A stretch of 64,000 bases of DNA. Source: Ramlibacter monticola. GTDB taxonomy: Bacteria; Pseudomonadota; Gammaproteobacteria; Burkholderiales; Burkholderiaceae_C. The first letter of the stretch is position 1, and the number at the start of each line of letters is the position of its first letter. The stretch covers positions 1 through 64,000 of the forward strand of contig NZ_JAEQNE010000005.1 in the NCBI RefSeq assembly GCF_016722785.1, written 5' to 3'. Shown piece by piece: positions 31,102-40,286 of the stretch. Both the position numbers and the translations under genes were made by a program. The notes under the pieces were generated by a model. It searched no databases. It saw only the letters and a program-made list of their open reading frames with translations, and was not told the DNA's origin.

Positions 31102-32064
31102 ATGCACCGCTTCGTCGCCCTCGCTCGCGTCCTGCTCGTCGCCTGCTGCCTGCTCGGCCACGGCGCCTTCGCCCAGTACCCCGGCAAGCCGATCCGCCTC
31201 GTCGTGCCCTTCCCGCCCGGCGGCTCGGCCGACGTGGTGGCGCGCTCGGTGGCGCAGGCCCTGGGCCAGGGGCTCGGGCAGTCGGTGGTGGTGGAGAACA
31301 AGGCCGGCGCGGACGGCATCATCGCCGGCGAGGCGGTCATGAAGGCGGCCCCCGACGGCTACACGCTGCTGCTGGCCACCAATACCGGTTTCAATGCCGC
31401 GCCGGTGCTGCACAAGGCGGTGCCCTACAACCCGGTGACGGACTTCACGCCGGTGGGCAAGGTCGGCAACTTCGGCTTCTTCGTGTTCGTCAACGACGCG
31501 GTGCCGGCCCGCAACCTCGCGCAGCTGATCGACTACGCGCGGGCGAACCCGGGCAAGGTGAGCTACGGTTCGGGCAACAGCACGAGCATCATCGCGACCG
31601 CGCGGCTCGCGCAGCAGGCGAAAGTGAACATGGTCCACGTGCCCTACAAGGGCGATGCGCCGCTGACGATGGACCTGCTGGCGGGTCGCGTGCAGATGGC
31701 GATCGCCACCGGCACGCTGCTGCCGCATGTGAAGGAAGGCAAGCTGCGCGTGCTGGCGACGCTGCTGCCGCAGCGCGCCGGGCTGTTGCCGGAGGTGCCG
31801 ACGCTGCCCGAGGCGGGCGCGGAGCAGATCCCCATGACGCCCTGGGCCGGCGTGTTCGGCCCCGCGAAGATGCCGCGCGAGATCGTCGACCGGCTGGCAC
31901 GCGAACTGGCGCGCGCGCTGGCCCAGCCGGAGGTGAAGGCGCAACTGGAGGCGGTGGCGTTCCAGCCGCAGGGGTCGAGCGCGGACGAACTGGCGGCGAT
32001 GCTGAGGGACCAGATCGAGATCTGGGCGAAGGCGGGGAAGGAAGCGGGCATCACGCCGCAGTGA
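31102..32064 (+). CDS. TctC/Bug-family tripartite tricarboxylate transporter binding protein
   Basis: This 320-residue protein has a signal peptide (MHRFVALARVLLVACCLLGHGAFA) and opens YPGKPIRLVVPFPPGGSADVVARSVA, the Bug-family signature. Further conserved parts are VVENKAGADGIIAGEAV, DGYTLLLATNT and HVPYKGDAPLTMDLLAGRV. It is a periplasmic solute-binding protein; ligands in this large family are mostly small carboxylates. No TctA/TctB membrane genes are adjacent, as is common for these expanded orphans. AAAGGAG lies before the ATG at 31102. Confidence 0.93.
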   Translation: MHRFVALARVLLVACCLLGHGAFAQYPGKPIRLVVPFPPGGSADVVARSVAQALGQGLGQSVVVENKAGADGIIAGEAVMKAAPDGYTLLLATNTGFNAAPVLHKAVPYNPVTDFTPVGKVGNFGFFVFVNDAVPARNLAQLIDYARANPGKVSYGSGNSTSIIATARLAQQAKVNMVHVPYKGDAPLTMDLLAGRVQMAIATGTLLPHVKEGKLRVLATLLPQRAGLLPEVPTLPEAGAEQIPMTPWAGVFGPAKMPREIVDRLARELARALAQPEVKAQLEAVAFQPQGSSADELAAMLRDQIEIWAKAGKEAGITPQ

Positions 32065-32079
32065 GCTTCCCTCGCCTGC

Positions 32080-32163
32080 TCAGTACGCCGCCCGGGATCC
32101 CGCCGGCGCTTCCGGCGTGCCGAGGAACTCCGAGGCCAGCTTGCGCGCTGCCGCCGCGTACAT
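32080..32163 (-). other. Short orphan coding-like segment between tctC-type gene and the glucosidase gene
   Basis: On the minus strand the frame ending at the TGA at 32080-32082 reads LMYAAAARKLASEFLGTPEAP then AGSRAAY, with clear protein-like composition and third-position GC. It can be extended upstream without a stop as GPSWPWVDV, back into the end of the glucosidase gene in another frame, but no convincing start is visible; the first in-frame ATG is at 32163. It may be a true tiny gene of 27 or more residues or a decayed C-terminus. Treated as a candidate only. Confidence 0.3.
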
Positions 32164-32209
32164 CAGCACGTCCACCCACGGCCACGAAGGTCCGCCGGCC
32201 CGGTGATCA

Positions 32210-34345
32210 CTATGCGTGGACGGCCGCTGCCGACCACGACGACGCAGCTGCTTCAGTGTCTGCGGCAGGCTGCTGCTGCGGCGACCGCTGCTGTTGCCGC
32301 TCCCGCGCGTGCCGGCACTTCACCAGGATCCGCAGCACCTCGGCGACGCTCCACGCCTGCGCGACGCAGCCGCGCGGCGTGAACGGCGGCTCGGCGTCGA
32401 AGATCTCGCTGATCGAGCCGATGCAGGCCTCTCCCAGGTGGGCGGCGAAGCCGTCGATCAGGTGCTCGATGCCGCGGAAGTCCTCCGGGTGCACCTTCAG
32501 CCAGGCGTCGGCGAAGGGCCCCGCCAGCCAGCCCCACACCGTGCCCTGGTGGTAGGCCGCGTCGCGGGCGCGCAGGTCGCCGTCGTAGTTGGGCTTGTAG
32601 TCCGGGTGGCCCGGCGCCAGCGAGCGCAAGCCCACCGGCGTGACCAGCAGGCGCTGGGCCACATCCAGCACGCTGCGCCAGCGCTGCGGGTCGAGCACGG
32701 GATGGGGCAGCCCGATCGCGAACACCTGGTTGGGCCGGATCGCCGCGTCGTCGCCACCCTCCCCGTCGACGACGTCGTAGAGGCAGCCGGTCTGCGGGTT
32801 CCAGAAGCGCTGGTTGAAGCTTTCGTAGACCCGCTGCGCGTGCTGCGCCATCTGCTGCGCGTGCGGCTCCTGCCCTTCCTCGCGCAGCCAGCGCTCCATC
32901 AGCCGCAGCGCGTTGTAGAACAGCGCGTTCAGCTCCACCGCCTTGCCGCGCCGCGGCGTCACCACCCAGCCTTCCACCTTGGCGTCCATCCAGGTGAGCT
33001 GGTAACCCTCGGCGCCCTGGCGCAGCAGGCCGTCGCGCTGGTCCACGCCGATGTTGAAGCGCGTTCCGCGCAGGTGGTGCTCGATGATGGAGCAGAAGGT
33101 CGGGATCGCGTGGCGCAGCGTGAGGCGGTCGCCCGTGGCCTGCACGTAGCGGTCCATGGCGTGGAAGAACCACAGCGTGGCGTCGGCCGTGTGGTACAGG
33201 CCTTCGTTCTGCCCCTCGGGGAACATGTTGGGGATCAGGCCGTCCTTCACGTAGTGCAGGAAGGTGCGCAGGATGTAGCCCGCTTCGGCGTGGCGCCCGG
33301 TGGCCAGCGTCAGGCCTTCCAGGCTGATCATGGTGTCGCGGCCCCAGTCGGTGAACCAGTGGTAGCCGGCGATCACCGTGCGGGCCTGGTCGCCTTCGGC
33401 CAGGGCACGGGCGGCATCGGCCTGGCGGCTGAAGGGCGCGATGATGAACTGGTCGGCGGCCAGCACGAGTTCGGCGGCGCGGCCGTCGCGTGCGGCCGGG
33501 TCGGCCCGCTCGATCAGCTTTTCGCGCCGCGCGTGTTCGGCCACCCGCGCCTGCTGCGGCGTGAGCGCGTGGATCGTGTCCCAGCTCTCGGTGGAGGCCA
33601 CCAGGGTGCATTCCTCGCCCGGGTTCAGCTCGGCGCGGAAGCGCCCCGGCGTCCACACCCGCCCGCGCGCCGCGTAGCCGCGCGCCGCCTCCACGCGGTA
33701 GAAGAACTCCTCGAAGTTGCCGCCTTCGAGCACCAGCTGCGCGTCGCGACCGAGCAGCGTCATGCGCAGCGGCGGCAGCTGCGGGTTCGTCTCGGAGTGC
33801 ACCTCGAAGCGGTTGCTCAGCACGTGCAGCCGGCAGGGATCGTCATAGGACTCCTCCACCGGGTTCTCGTGGCCGCGGAAGTGCAGCCGGGGCCGCAGGA
33901 TCAGGCGCACGCCGTGATTGCCGCCGTTCATGCGGTAGTTCAGGTGCACGGTGTTCTGGCCGTAGGGGAGCACGATGCGCTTCTCGACCACCGCATCGCC
34001 GACGTGGTAGGTCCACACCGGCAGGCCCATCTCGAGCCGGAACTCGGTCAGGATCTCCGGCAGCTCGTAGGGCCGCTCGGGCCGCTCGTCGCCGGCCAGG
34101 CGGATGGTGCGGCGGTCCGGCAGCCGGACCCATTCGCCGCAGTGACTGAGCATCACCGTGCGGCCGATGGGCGTGGGCAGCGCGGCGATCAGCAGGCCGT
34201 GGTAGCGGCGCGTGGCCACGCCCGCGATCGAGCCGGAGGCGTAGCCGCCCAGGCCATTGGTCACGAGCCATTCGCGCGTCAGCAGGCGTTCGGGATGCTC
34301 ATTGCTCCCCGCCCAGGGCATCTTGTTCAGGATGGCTTCGGCCAT
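32210..34345 (-). CDS. Amylo-alpha-1,6-glucosidase (GH133-like glycogen debranching) protein
   Basis: This 711-residue protein has an N-terminal beta domain (EWLVTNGLGGYASGSIAGVATRRYHGLLIA) and a C-terminal (alpha/alpha)6 barrel with GYHWFTDWGRDTMISLEGL, NMFPEGQNEGLYHTADATLWFFHA and AYHQGTVWGWLAGPF. These are the hallmarks of bacterial glycogen debranching enzymes of the amylo-alpha-1,6-glucosidase type, acting on alpha-1,6 branches in the cytoplasm. From the ATG at 34345 (MAEAILNKMPW) it overlaps the end of the treZ gene by 47 bases. The C-terminal 25 residues (RQQQRSPQQQPAAD...) are low-complexity. Confidence 0.92.
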   Translation of the reverse strand: MAEAILNKMPWAGSNEHPERLLTREWLVTNGLGGYASGSIAGVATRRYHGLLIAALPTPIGRTVMLSHCGEWVRLPDRRTIRLAGDERPERPYELPEILTEFRLEMGLPVWTYHVGDAVVEKRIVLPYGQNTVHLNYRMNGGNHGVRLILRPRLHFRGHENPVEESYDDPCRLHVLSNRFEVHSETNPQLPPLRMTLLGRDAQLVLEGGNFEEFFYRVEAARGYAARGRVWTPGRFRAELNPGEECTLVASTESWDTIHALTPQQARVAEHARREKLIERADPAARDGRAAELVLAADQFIIAPFSRQADAARALAEGDQARTVIAGYHWFTDWGRDTMISLEGLTLATGRHAEAGYILRTFLHYVKDGLIPNMFPEGQNEGLYHTADATLWFFHAMDRYVQATGDRLTLRHAIPTFCSIIEHHLRGTRFNIGVDQRDGLLRQGAEGYQLTWMDAKVEGWVVTPRRGKAVELNALFYNALRLMERWLREEGQEPHAQQMAQHAQRVYESFNQRFWNPQTGCLYDVVDGEGGDDAAIRPNQVFAIGLPHPVLDPQRWRSVLDVAQRLLVTPVGLRSLAPGHPDYKPNYDGDLRARDAAYHQGTVWGWLAGPFADAWLKVHPEDFRGIEHLIDGFAAHLGEACIGSISEIFDAEPPFTPRGCVAQAWSVAEVLRILVKCRHARERQQQRSPQQQPAADTEAAASSWSAAAVHA

Positions 34346-36227
34346 CGTCCTTCTCCATGCGATGAGGTACGAGTACGGCGAGCGCGTGCGCCGGCAGCCG
34401 CCAGCCGTGCTCGCCATCGGGTTCGATCATTCCGTTGCCGCCGTAGCGCGGGTCCTCGCTGTGCCACAGCAGCTTCCAGCCCATGCCGGCCGGCGGCGCC
34501 AGCAGGGGCTCGGGCATCGGATACAGCGGCAGCGTGGCGCCGAGGTTCACCAGCAGCAGGCGGTCGTCGCCCGCGTCGCCGAAGAAGCGCAGCAGGAAAG
34601 CTTCCGGCGCCAGCACCGCGCCGTGCATGCGCTGCGCGTCGCAGCGCGAGAACACCGGGTCCTCGCGGCGCAACCGCAGCAGCTCGCGGTGCAGGCGCAC
34701 GGCATCCGCATGGCGTTCTCGTTCGGCGTGGTCCAGCTTGCATCGACGGAAGGTTTCTTCTTCGGCGGGCAGTGCGAGCAGCTTGCCACCTTCTTCGCTC
34801 GCGATGTTGGGGAACTGGGTCATGAACTCCTGCCGGCCCTTGCGGATGAGGCGGTCGAGTTCGTCCTCGTGGCGCGCGAAGTAGAGGAAGGGTGTACTGG
34901 CCGCGAATTCCTGGCCCTGGAACAGCAGGGGCGTGCCGGGCGTGAGCAGCGTCAGCGCGGTCAACGCGCGATAGCGGCCCGGCGTGGTCAGCTGGTGCAG
35001 CCGCTGGCCGCGCGCGCTGTTGGCCACCTGGTCGTGGTTCTGCAGGAACTGGATGAAGGCGGTGGCCGGCAGGTCCAGCGCCGGATGGCCGCGCCGCTGC
35101 TTCTGCCATTGGTACCACTGGCCCTGGTAGAGGAAGCCCCACTTCAGCGCCGAGATCAGCTCCTGCGGCGTGCCGCGCGTCTCCGAGTAGTAGGCCTCGC
35201 AGGCGCCGGTGGCCGCCACGACCGCGCTGTGGTGGAAGTCGTCGTTCCACATCGCGTCCAGGCCGTGGCCGCCGCGCTCCACCGGGCGCGCGATCTCCGC
35301 GTGCTGCGGCTCGTTCTCTGCGCACAGGTACACGCTGCGCCTGCCGGCCGCCGCGCGGGCGCGCCGCGCCACCTCCGCGACGATGTGGGTCTCGCTCGCG
35401 TCGAACAGGCACTGCGTCGCGTCGAGTCGCAGGCCGTCGAAGTGGAACTCGCGGATCCAGTACTCGGCGTTGCAGGCGAAGAACTCGCGCACCGGGCCGC
35501 TTTCCGCGCCGTCGAAGTTGATCGCCTCGCCCCACTCGTTCTTGTAGCGCTTGCTGATGTAGTGCGGCGAGAAGTGCGCGAGGTAGTTGCCGCTCGGGCC
35601 GAAGTGGTTGTAGACCACGTCGAGGATCACCCCGAGGCCGAGCCCGTGGGCGCGGTCCACGAAGTGCCGCAGTTCGTCCGGCGTGCCGTACAGGCGCGTC
35701 GGCGCGAACAGGTTGACACCGTCGTAGCCCCAGCCGAAGGGACCGTTGAACTCATTGACCGGCATCAGTTCCAGCACGGTGATGCCCAGGTCGCGCAGGA
35801 ATTCGAGATGCGTTTCCGCCGCCGCGTAGGTGCCTTCGGGCGTGAAGGTGCCGATGTGCATCTCGTAGAGCACCTGGCCTTTCGCATCCACGCCCGGCCA
35901 GTCCGCGTCGCCCCATTCGTAGGCGTCCAGCGCGACGACTTCCGAGGGCCCGTGCGGACCCTCCGGCTGCCAGCGCGACGCTGGATCGGGGAAGGCCTCC
36001 TGGCCGTCCAGCCGGTAACGGTAGCGCGCGCCCGGCCGGGCCTGCTCCACCAGGGCGGAGAAGTAGCCGTCGCCCTCGTGCCGCAGCGGCGTGGCGGGCG
36101 CGGCGTCCCTGCCGTCGAAGACGACGTCCACCTCGCGCGCGGCGGGCGCCCACACGCGGCAATGGGTGCCGGCGCCTGGCCGGTATTCCGCTCCGATGGG
36201 AAGACGACGTCTTGCTGTTGTTGTCAC
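34299..36227 (-). CDS. treZ: Malto-oligosyltrehalose trehalohydrolase
   Basis: About 642 residues from a GTG at 36227. The N-terminal carbohydrate-binding domain (GTHCRVWAPAAREVDVVF) is followed by a GH13 barrel: YEMHIGTFTPEGTYAAA, LELMPVNEFNGPFGWGYDGVNLFAPTRLYG, VILDVVYNHFGPSGNY, FDGLRLDATQC (nucleophile Asp), YLCAENEPQ (acid Glu) and FLQNHDQVANS. TreZ releases trehalose from maltooligosyl trehalose made by TreY; treY is not in the window. The start is uncertain because no strong ribosome site is seen. It is co-directional and overlapping with the debranching gene, so together they process glycogen toward trehalose. Confidence 0.9.
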   Translation of the reverse strand: MTTTARRRLPIGAEYRPGAGTHCRVWAPAAREVDVVFDGRDAAPATPLRHEGDGYFSALVEQARPGARYRYRLDGQEAFPDPASRWQPEGPHGPSEVVALDAYEWGDADWPGVDAKGQVLYEMHIGTFTPEGTYAAAETHLEFLRDLGITVLELMPVNEFNGPFGWGYDGVNLFAPTRLYGTPDELRHFVDRAHGLGLGVILDVVYNHFGPSGNYLAHFSPHYISKRYKNEWGEAINFDGAESGPVREFFACNAEYWIREFHFDGLRLDATQCLFDASETHIVAEVARRARAAAGRRSVYLCAENEPQHAEIARPVERGGHGLDAMWNDDFHHSAVVAATGACEAYYSETRGTPQELISALKWGFLYQGQWYQWQKQRRGHPALDLPATAFIQFLQNHDQVANSARGQRLHQLTTPGRYRALTALTLLTPGTPLLFQGQEFAASTPFLYFARHEDELDRLIRKGRQEFMTQFPNIASEEGGKLLALPAEEETFRRCKLDHAERERHADAVRLHRELLRLRREDPVFSRCDAQRMHGAVLAPEAFLLRFFGDAGDDRLLLVNLGATLPLYPMPEPLLAPPAGMGWKLLWHSEDPRYGGNGMIEPDGEHGWRLPAHALAVLVPHRMEKDDGRSHPEQDALGGEQ

Positions 36228-36367
36228 TGCGAACACTGCGAGATCGAGGCATTGTGCAATCCCGAAGCGCTGCCGTGGGGGAGCCCCCGTGTCGGCGGTT
36301 CCCGCAGGCTCATGCAGGACGGTTCGCGCAGCACCGCAACCGTGCGGCACCGGCCCGGCGGCGCACC

Positions 36368-36574
36368 CTACTGCAGCCGGATCTCGCCGTCGAAGTGCAC
36401 CTGCAGCTTCACGCCCGGGATTTCGAGCGTCATCTTGGCCGGGAAGCTCTCGCTGCCGGAGATGGCGCCCTCCTGCAGGGCCTTGGCAACGGCCTGTTCG
36501 ATCTCCCGTTGCGAGCTCACGCCGACCATCTTGAGGAACTTGCGCAGGCTGATGTTGAAGGCTTCGTCGTCCAT
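36368..36574 (-). CDS. DUF6494 family small protein
   Basis: This 68-residue protein starts MDDEAFNISLRKFLKMVGVSSQREIEQAVAKAL, matching the DUF6494 pattern, and ends ISGSESFPAKMTLEIPGVKLQVHFDGEIRLQ. It is small, soluble and uncharacterised. The ATG at 36574 is preferred over the one at 36586 because GGAGA lies six bases before it. It sits alone on the minus strand upstream of treZ with a 140-base spacer in which no feature was found. Confidence 0.85.
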   Translation of the reverse strand: MDDEAFNISLRKFLKMVGVSSQREIEQAVAKALQEGAISGSESFPAKMTLEIPGVKLQVHFDGEIRLQ

Positions 36575-36686
36575 GCCGGTCTCCATTGGGGCGAGAGTGC
36601 ATGATGAACCGAAACGGCCCTGCCCGGAGCGAGGGGCTTCCGGCCGGCCCGCTGCAGCGCGGCGGCGCGTGGGGCAAACTCTGCAG

Positions 36687-37721
36687 ATGCTCTACGAATC
36701 GCTGCAGTACCCGCAAGCCGTCCCCGAACCCGGCCGGTTCACCACCGTCGCACCCGGGGTGCACTGGATCCGGCTGCCGATGCCCTTCCGCCTGAACCAC
36801 ATCAACGTGTGGGGCCTCGAGGACGGCGACGGCTGGACCCTGGTCGACACGGGCGTGCGCACCGAGGAAACCACGGCCGCGTGGCAGCAGCTGCTGGCCG
36901 CGCCGCCCTTCGACGGGCCGCTCAAGCGCATCGTCGTCACGCACATGCACCCGGACCACATCGGCATGGCGGGCTGGCTGTCGCGCAAGTCGGGCGCTCG
37001 CCTCTGGATCTCGCGCCTGGAGTACCTGGCCTGCCGCGTGCTGGTGTCCGACACCAGCCGCGACGCGCCGCCCGACGCGCTGCGCTTCTTCCAGCAGGCG
37101 GGCTGGAGCACCGACGCGGTGGACGAGTACCGCGCGCGCTTCGGAAACTTCGGCAAGAACATCCACGCGCTGCCGGACAGCTTCCGGCGCATCGTGGACC
37201 GCGAAACCATCCGCATCGGCCGCTACGACTGGGAAGTGGTGGCCGGCAAGGGCCACTCGCCGGAGCATTCCTGCCTCTACAGCCGCGAGCTGAAGCTGCT
37301 GATCTCCGGAGACCAGGTGTTGCCGAAGATCTCGTCCAACGTCTCGGTGCACCCCATCGAGCCGGACGCGAACCCGATGGCCGACTGGCTCGACTCGCTC
37401 ACGGTGCTGGAGCAGCGCGTGCCCGACGACGTGCTGGTGCTGCCCGCGCACAACGAGTGCTTCCACGGCCTGCATGCGCGCATCGCGCAGCTGCGCGAAG
37501 GCCACGCCAGCTCCTTCGCCCGCCTGCGCGAAGTGCTGCGGGAACCGAGGCGCGTGCCCGACACCTTCGAGGCGCTGTTCAAGCGCCCGATCCGCGAGCC
37601 CGACGGCCACGTGTTCGCAATGGCGACGGGCGAGGCGGTCGCCTGCCTCAACTACCTGATGGACACGGGCGAGGTGCGCAAGGAACTGCGCGACGGCGTG
37701 GCCTGGTATTCGATCGCCTGA
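36687..37721 (+). CDS. Metallo-beta-lactamase fold hydrolase
   Basis: This 344-residue protein carries the metal-binding THMHPDHIG motif (HxHxDH), WTLVDTGVRTEE upstream, GKGHSPEHSCLYS with a further histidine ligand, ISGDQVLPKISSNVSVH with the bridging Asp, and LPAHNECFHGLHARI. It belongs to the glyoxalase-II-like branch of the superfamily with a C-terminal helical extension; the substrate cannot be told. The start at 36687 gives MLYESLQYPQAVPEPG. It is convergent with the GspE-like gene, with seven bases between stops. Confidence 0.9.
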   Translation: MLYESLQYPQAVPEPGRFTTVAPGVHWIRLPMPFRLNHINVWGLEDGDGWTLVDTGVRTEETTAAWQQLLAAPPFDGPLKRIVVTHMHPDHIGMAGWLSRKSGARLWISRLEYLACRVLVSDTSRDAPPDALRFFQQAGWSTDAVDEYRARFGNFGKNIHALPDSFRRIVDRETIRIGRYDWEVVAGKGHSPEHSCLYSRELKLLISGDQVLPKISSNVSVHPIEPDANPMADWLDSLTVLEQRVPDDVLVLPAHNECFHGLHARIAQLREGHASSFARLREVLREPRRVPDTFEALFKRPIREPDGHVFAMATGEAVACLNYLMDTGEVRKELRDGVAWYSIA

Positions 37722-37728
37722 GCGCGCT

Positions 37729-39849
37729 TCACTCGCCGCGGTCCAGCGCGGCACCGACGTCGCGGTCGAACGCCGCGATGGCTTCGCGCAGCAGGGCGGG
37801 CAGCAGGGCATCGCTGGCGGGCCGCTCGCGCACGATCACGCCCGGGCGCTCCAGCAGGCAGGCGTCCACCGCTGCGCCGCCTTCGAGCAGGCCCACGATG
37901 GGGATCGCGGCGCCGCCCAGGGTGTCGCGCAAGGCCAGCAAGGCTTGCGCCTGCGCCGGCGGCAGGCCGGAGATGCGCGTCACGATGGCCACGGCGGCCC
38001 CATCCCGGGCCAGGAACTCGCGGGCGCCGGCGGCGCTGTCCGCTTCGAGCACGGGGTAGCCGCCCTGGCGGATGGCGTCCACGGCCTTGCTGCGCTGCCC
38101 GGCATCGGCCCAGATCACCAGGACCGGCGCGTCCGTGGCCTCCGCAGGGGCACGGGGCACGAAGGTGTCGCGGTACGCTGCCACGCCGTGGGCGCGCGCG
38201 AGGTCCAGCCAGAAGTCGGAGCCGAGTTCGCGCAGCACTTCCTCCAGGCTGGTTTCGCCGCTGCGCAGCCGGTCGGCGGCGCTTTCGGCCAGGGTCCGCA
38301 TGCCTCCCTGGCGGGCCATTGCACGCAGATGCTGCAAGGGGCGGCCGGTCTCGACCAGTTCCGCCATCTCCCGCGTGAACTCCATCACCTGGCAGATCGG
38401 GAGCCGCCCCCGGTAGCCGGTGTCGCCGCACTCGGCGCAGCCCCTGGCGGCCATCAGCCGCGGGATGGCGGCGTGGGTCGCGAGCCAATGCGCGCCGCCA
38501 CCGCTCGAAGGCGCGGGCCGCGCGCAGGCCGGGCACAACCTGCGCACCAGCCGCTGGGCCGACGCGCCCGCCAGCGCCTCCCCCATCAGCTGCGGCGTGA
38601 CGCCCAGGTCCAGCAGGCGGGGCACCGTCGTCACTGCGTCGTTGCTGTGCAGGGACGCGAGCACCATGTGGCCCGTGATCGCCGCCTGCACGGCGATCTG
38701 GGCCGTTTCGCGGTCGCGGATCTCGCCGATCATCACGATGTCGGGGTCCTGCCGCAGCACGGAGCGCAGCGCGCTGGCGAAGGTCAGGTCCGCCTTGGTG
38801 TTGACCTCGATCTGGGCCAGCCAGGGCAGGCGGATCTCGACCGGATCCTCCACCGTGGAGATGTTCACGCCGGGGTCGTTGCGTTCGGCCAGCGCGCTGT
38901 ACAGGGTCGTGGTCTTGCCGGAGCCCGTCGGGCCGGTGACCAGCACGATGCCCTGGCCGCGCGACAGCAGCCCGCTCAGCTGGTCCAGCTCGGGCTGGCC
39001 GAGGCCCCCCTCCTGCAGCGTGCGCGCCTTCATGCTGCCCAGGATGCGGGCGACGAGCTTCTCCTCGCCGTTGGCGGGCACCGTGGAGATGCGCACGTCG
39101 TGCGTCCGCCCGTGCAGGCGCAGCCGCAGCCGGCCATCCTGCGGCCGCATGCGGTCGGTGGGGTCCATCGCGGCGACGAGCTTGATGCGCGCGACCAGCC
39201 GCAGCATCACCGCGTTCTGCAGGCTGGCGACGCGCTGCAGGACGCCGTCGATGCGCATGCGCACGACCCCGCCGGGCCCTTGCGCCTGGATGTGGATGTC
39301 GCTGGCGCCGCGGTCCACGGCGAGGCGGAAGATGCGGTTGCACAGGCGCACGATGGCCGGCTCCGAGTCCGCGGCCGCGTCGATGTCGATGCCGATGTCC
39401 TCGGTGCCGGTCTTCGCTTCGCCTTCGCCGGGCTCCGGCGGCGGCTGCTCGCGCAAGGCGTCTGGCGGAGCGATGCTCAGGATCGCGGGCAGCCGGGTCA
39501 TGAACTGCAGCACGCGTGGCAGCTCGACATCCGTCGGGTCCGCGATCGCCACCTCGATGCCCGCGGGCGTGCGGCGCAGCACGCGGATCAGGCGGTCGCG
39601 GTAGGCCTCCGGCGGCAGCGCGGTCGCGGCTTCGCCGTCGATGTCGCGCAGGTCGGCCAGCGGCAGCTCGAAGCGGTGCGACAGCAACTGGGCGAGTTCG
39701 GGCGGCGCCATGCCCGCCGCGGCGCAGACCTCCGTCCAGGCCTCCTCGATGGTGCAGGAAGCGAGGGTCGCCGGCAGCCTGGCCGGCTGCAGGCGACCGG
39801 CAGCCACGAGGACGTCTCCCAGCCAGCGATGGTCGCGCCTGGAGATCAC
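37729..39849 (-). CDS. GspE/PilB-type secretion ATPase with receiver-like C-terminal domain
   Basis: About 706 residues from a GTG at 39849. The N-terminal domain (WLGDVLVAAGRLQPARL) is GspE-like. The ATPase core has RGASDIHIQAQG, Walker A VTGPTGSGKTTTLYSAL, Asp box ISTVEDPVEIRLPWL, Walker B RQDPDIVMIGEIRD, and His box AAITGHMVLASLHSN. A zinc motif CPACARP..CAECGDTGYRG follows. The last 125 residues (PVLVIWADAGQRSKAVDAIR onward) have the length and alternation of a receiver domain but no DxxMP-type site. It energises pseudopilus or pilus assembly. It is coupled by GTGA to the gene upstream. Confidence 0.9.
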   Translation of the reverse strand: MISRRDHRWLGDVLVAAGRLQPARLPATLASCTIEEAWTEVCAAAGMAPPELAQLLSHRFELPLADLRDIDGEAATALPPEAYRDRLIRVLRRTPAGIEVAIADPTDVELPRVLQFMTRLPAILSIAPPDALREQPPPEPGEGEAKTGTEDIGIDIDAAADSEPAIVRLCNRIFRLAVDRGASDIHIQAQGPGGVVRMRIDGVLQRVASLQNAVMLRLVARIKLVAAMDPTDRMRPQDGRLRLRLHGRTHDVRISTVPANGEEKLVARILGSMKARTLQEGGLGQPELDQLSGLLSRGQGIVLVTGPTGSGKTTTLYSALAERNDPGVNISTVEDPVEIRLPWLAQIEVNTKADLTFASALRSVLRQDPDIVMIGEIRDRETAQIAVQAAITGHMVLASLHSNDAVTTVPRLLDLGVTPQLMGEALAGASAQRLVRRLCPACARPAPSSGGGAHWLATHAAIPRLMAARGCAECGDTGYRGRLPICQVMEFTREMAELVETGRPLQHLRAMARQGGMRTLAESAADRLRSGETSLEEVLRELGSDFWLDLARAHGVAAYRDTFVPRAPAEATDAPVLVIWADAGQRSKAVDAIRQGGYPVLEADSAAGAREFLARDGAAVAIVTRISGLPPAQAQALLALRDTLGGAAIPIVGLLEGGAAVDACLLERPGVIVRERPASDALLPALLREAIAAFDRDVGAALDRGE

Positions 39850-40286
39850 GGCCGGGCCCCGGCGGACACGAAGGTGCTGTGCTCGACCCCCTCGCTGTCG
39901 CGGATGCTGAGGCGGGCGCCCCCGGGGTGGGGCTGCACCTGCACGTCGGCGGCGACCGGAAGTTCGTCGCCCAGCCGCGCGGGCGCCCGTCCGTGCCGGC
40001 GCATGTAGTCGTGCGTCCATTCCGCCGCCATCAGGAGGATCACCTGGGGTGCGTGGCGCAGGTCCACCTCCGAGGGCCCCTCGACCCGCAGGCTGGTCCA
40101 GCCGAGCGCCGAAACGAGCACCGCGCAGACCGCGACGATGCGCAGGCGGCGAGTGCGCCGCAGCTGGCGGGCGGGACCGCTGCGCTGGGCGCGCATCCGC
40201 GCGGTGACGGCCTCGGAAGCCGCGGCCTCCCGCTGCGCGTCCTTCAGGTCCTGCTGCAGTTCGAGATCCTCCCGGGTCCGGATCAT
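39846..40286 (-). CDS. Single-pass membrane protein in the pseudopilin operon
   Basis: This 146-residue protein has a charged cytoplasmic N-terminus (MIRTREDLELQQDLKDAQREA, probably coiled coil), then a basic stretch and one transmembrane helix (LRIVAVCAVLVSALGWTSL), then a periplasmic part ending HSTFVSAGARP. The topology resembles a small assembly protein of type II secretion or type IV pili, but no family is recognised. It overlaps both neighbours by four bases, so all three genes are tightly coupled. Confidence 0.78.
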   Translation of the reverse strand: MIRTREDLELQQDLKDAQREAAASEAVTARMRAQRSGPARQLRRTRRLRIVAVCAVLVSALGWTSLRVEGPSEVDLRHAPQVILLMAAEWTHDYMRRHGRAPARLGDELPVAADVQVQPHPGGARLSIRDSEGVEHSTFVSAGARP

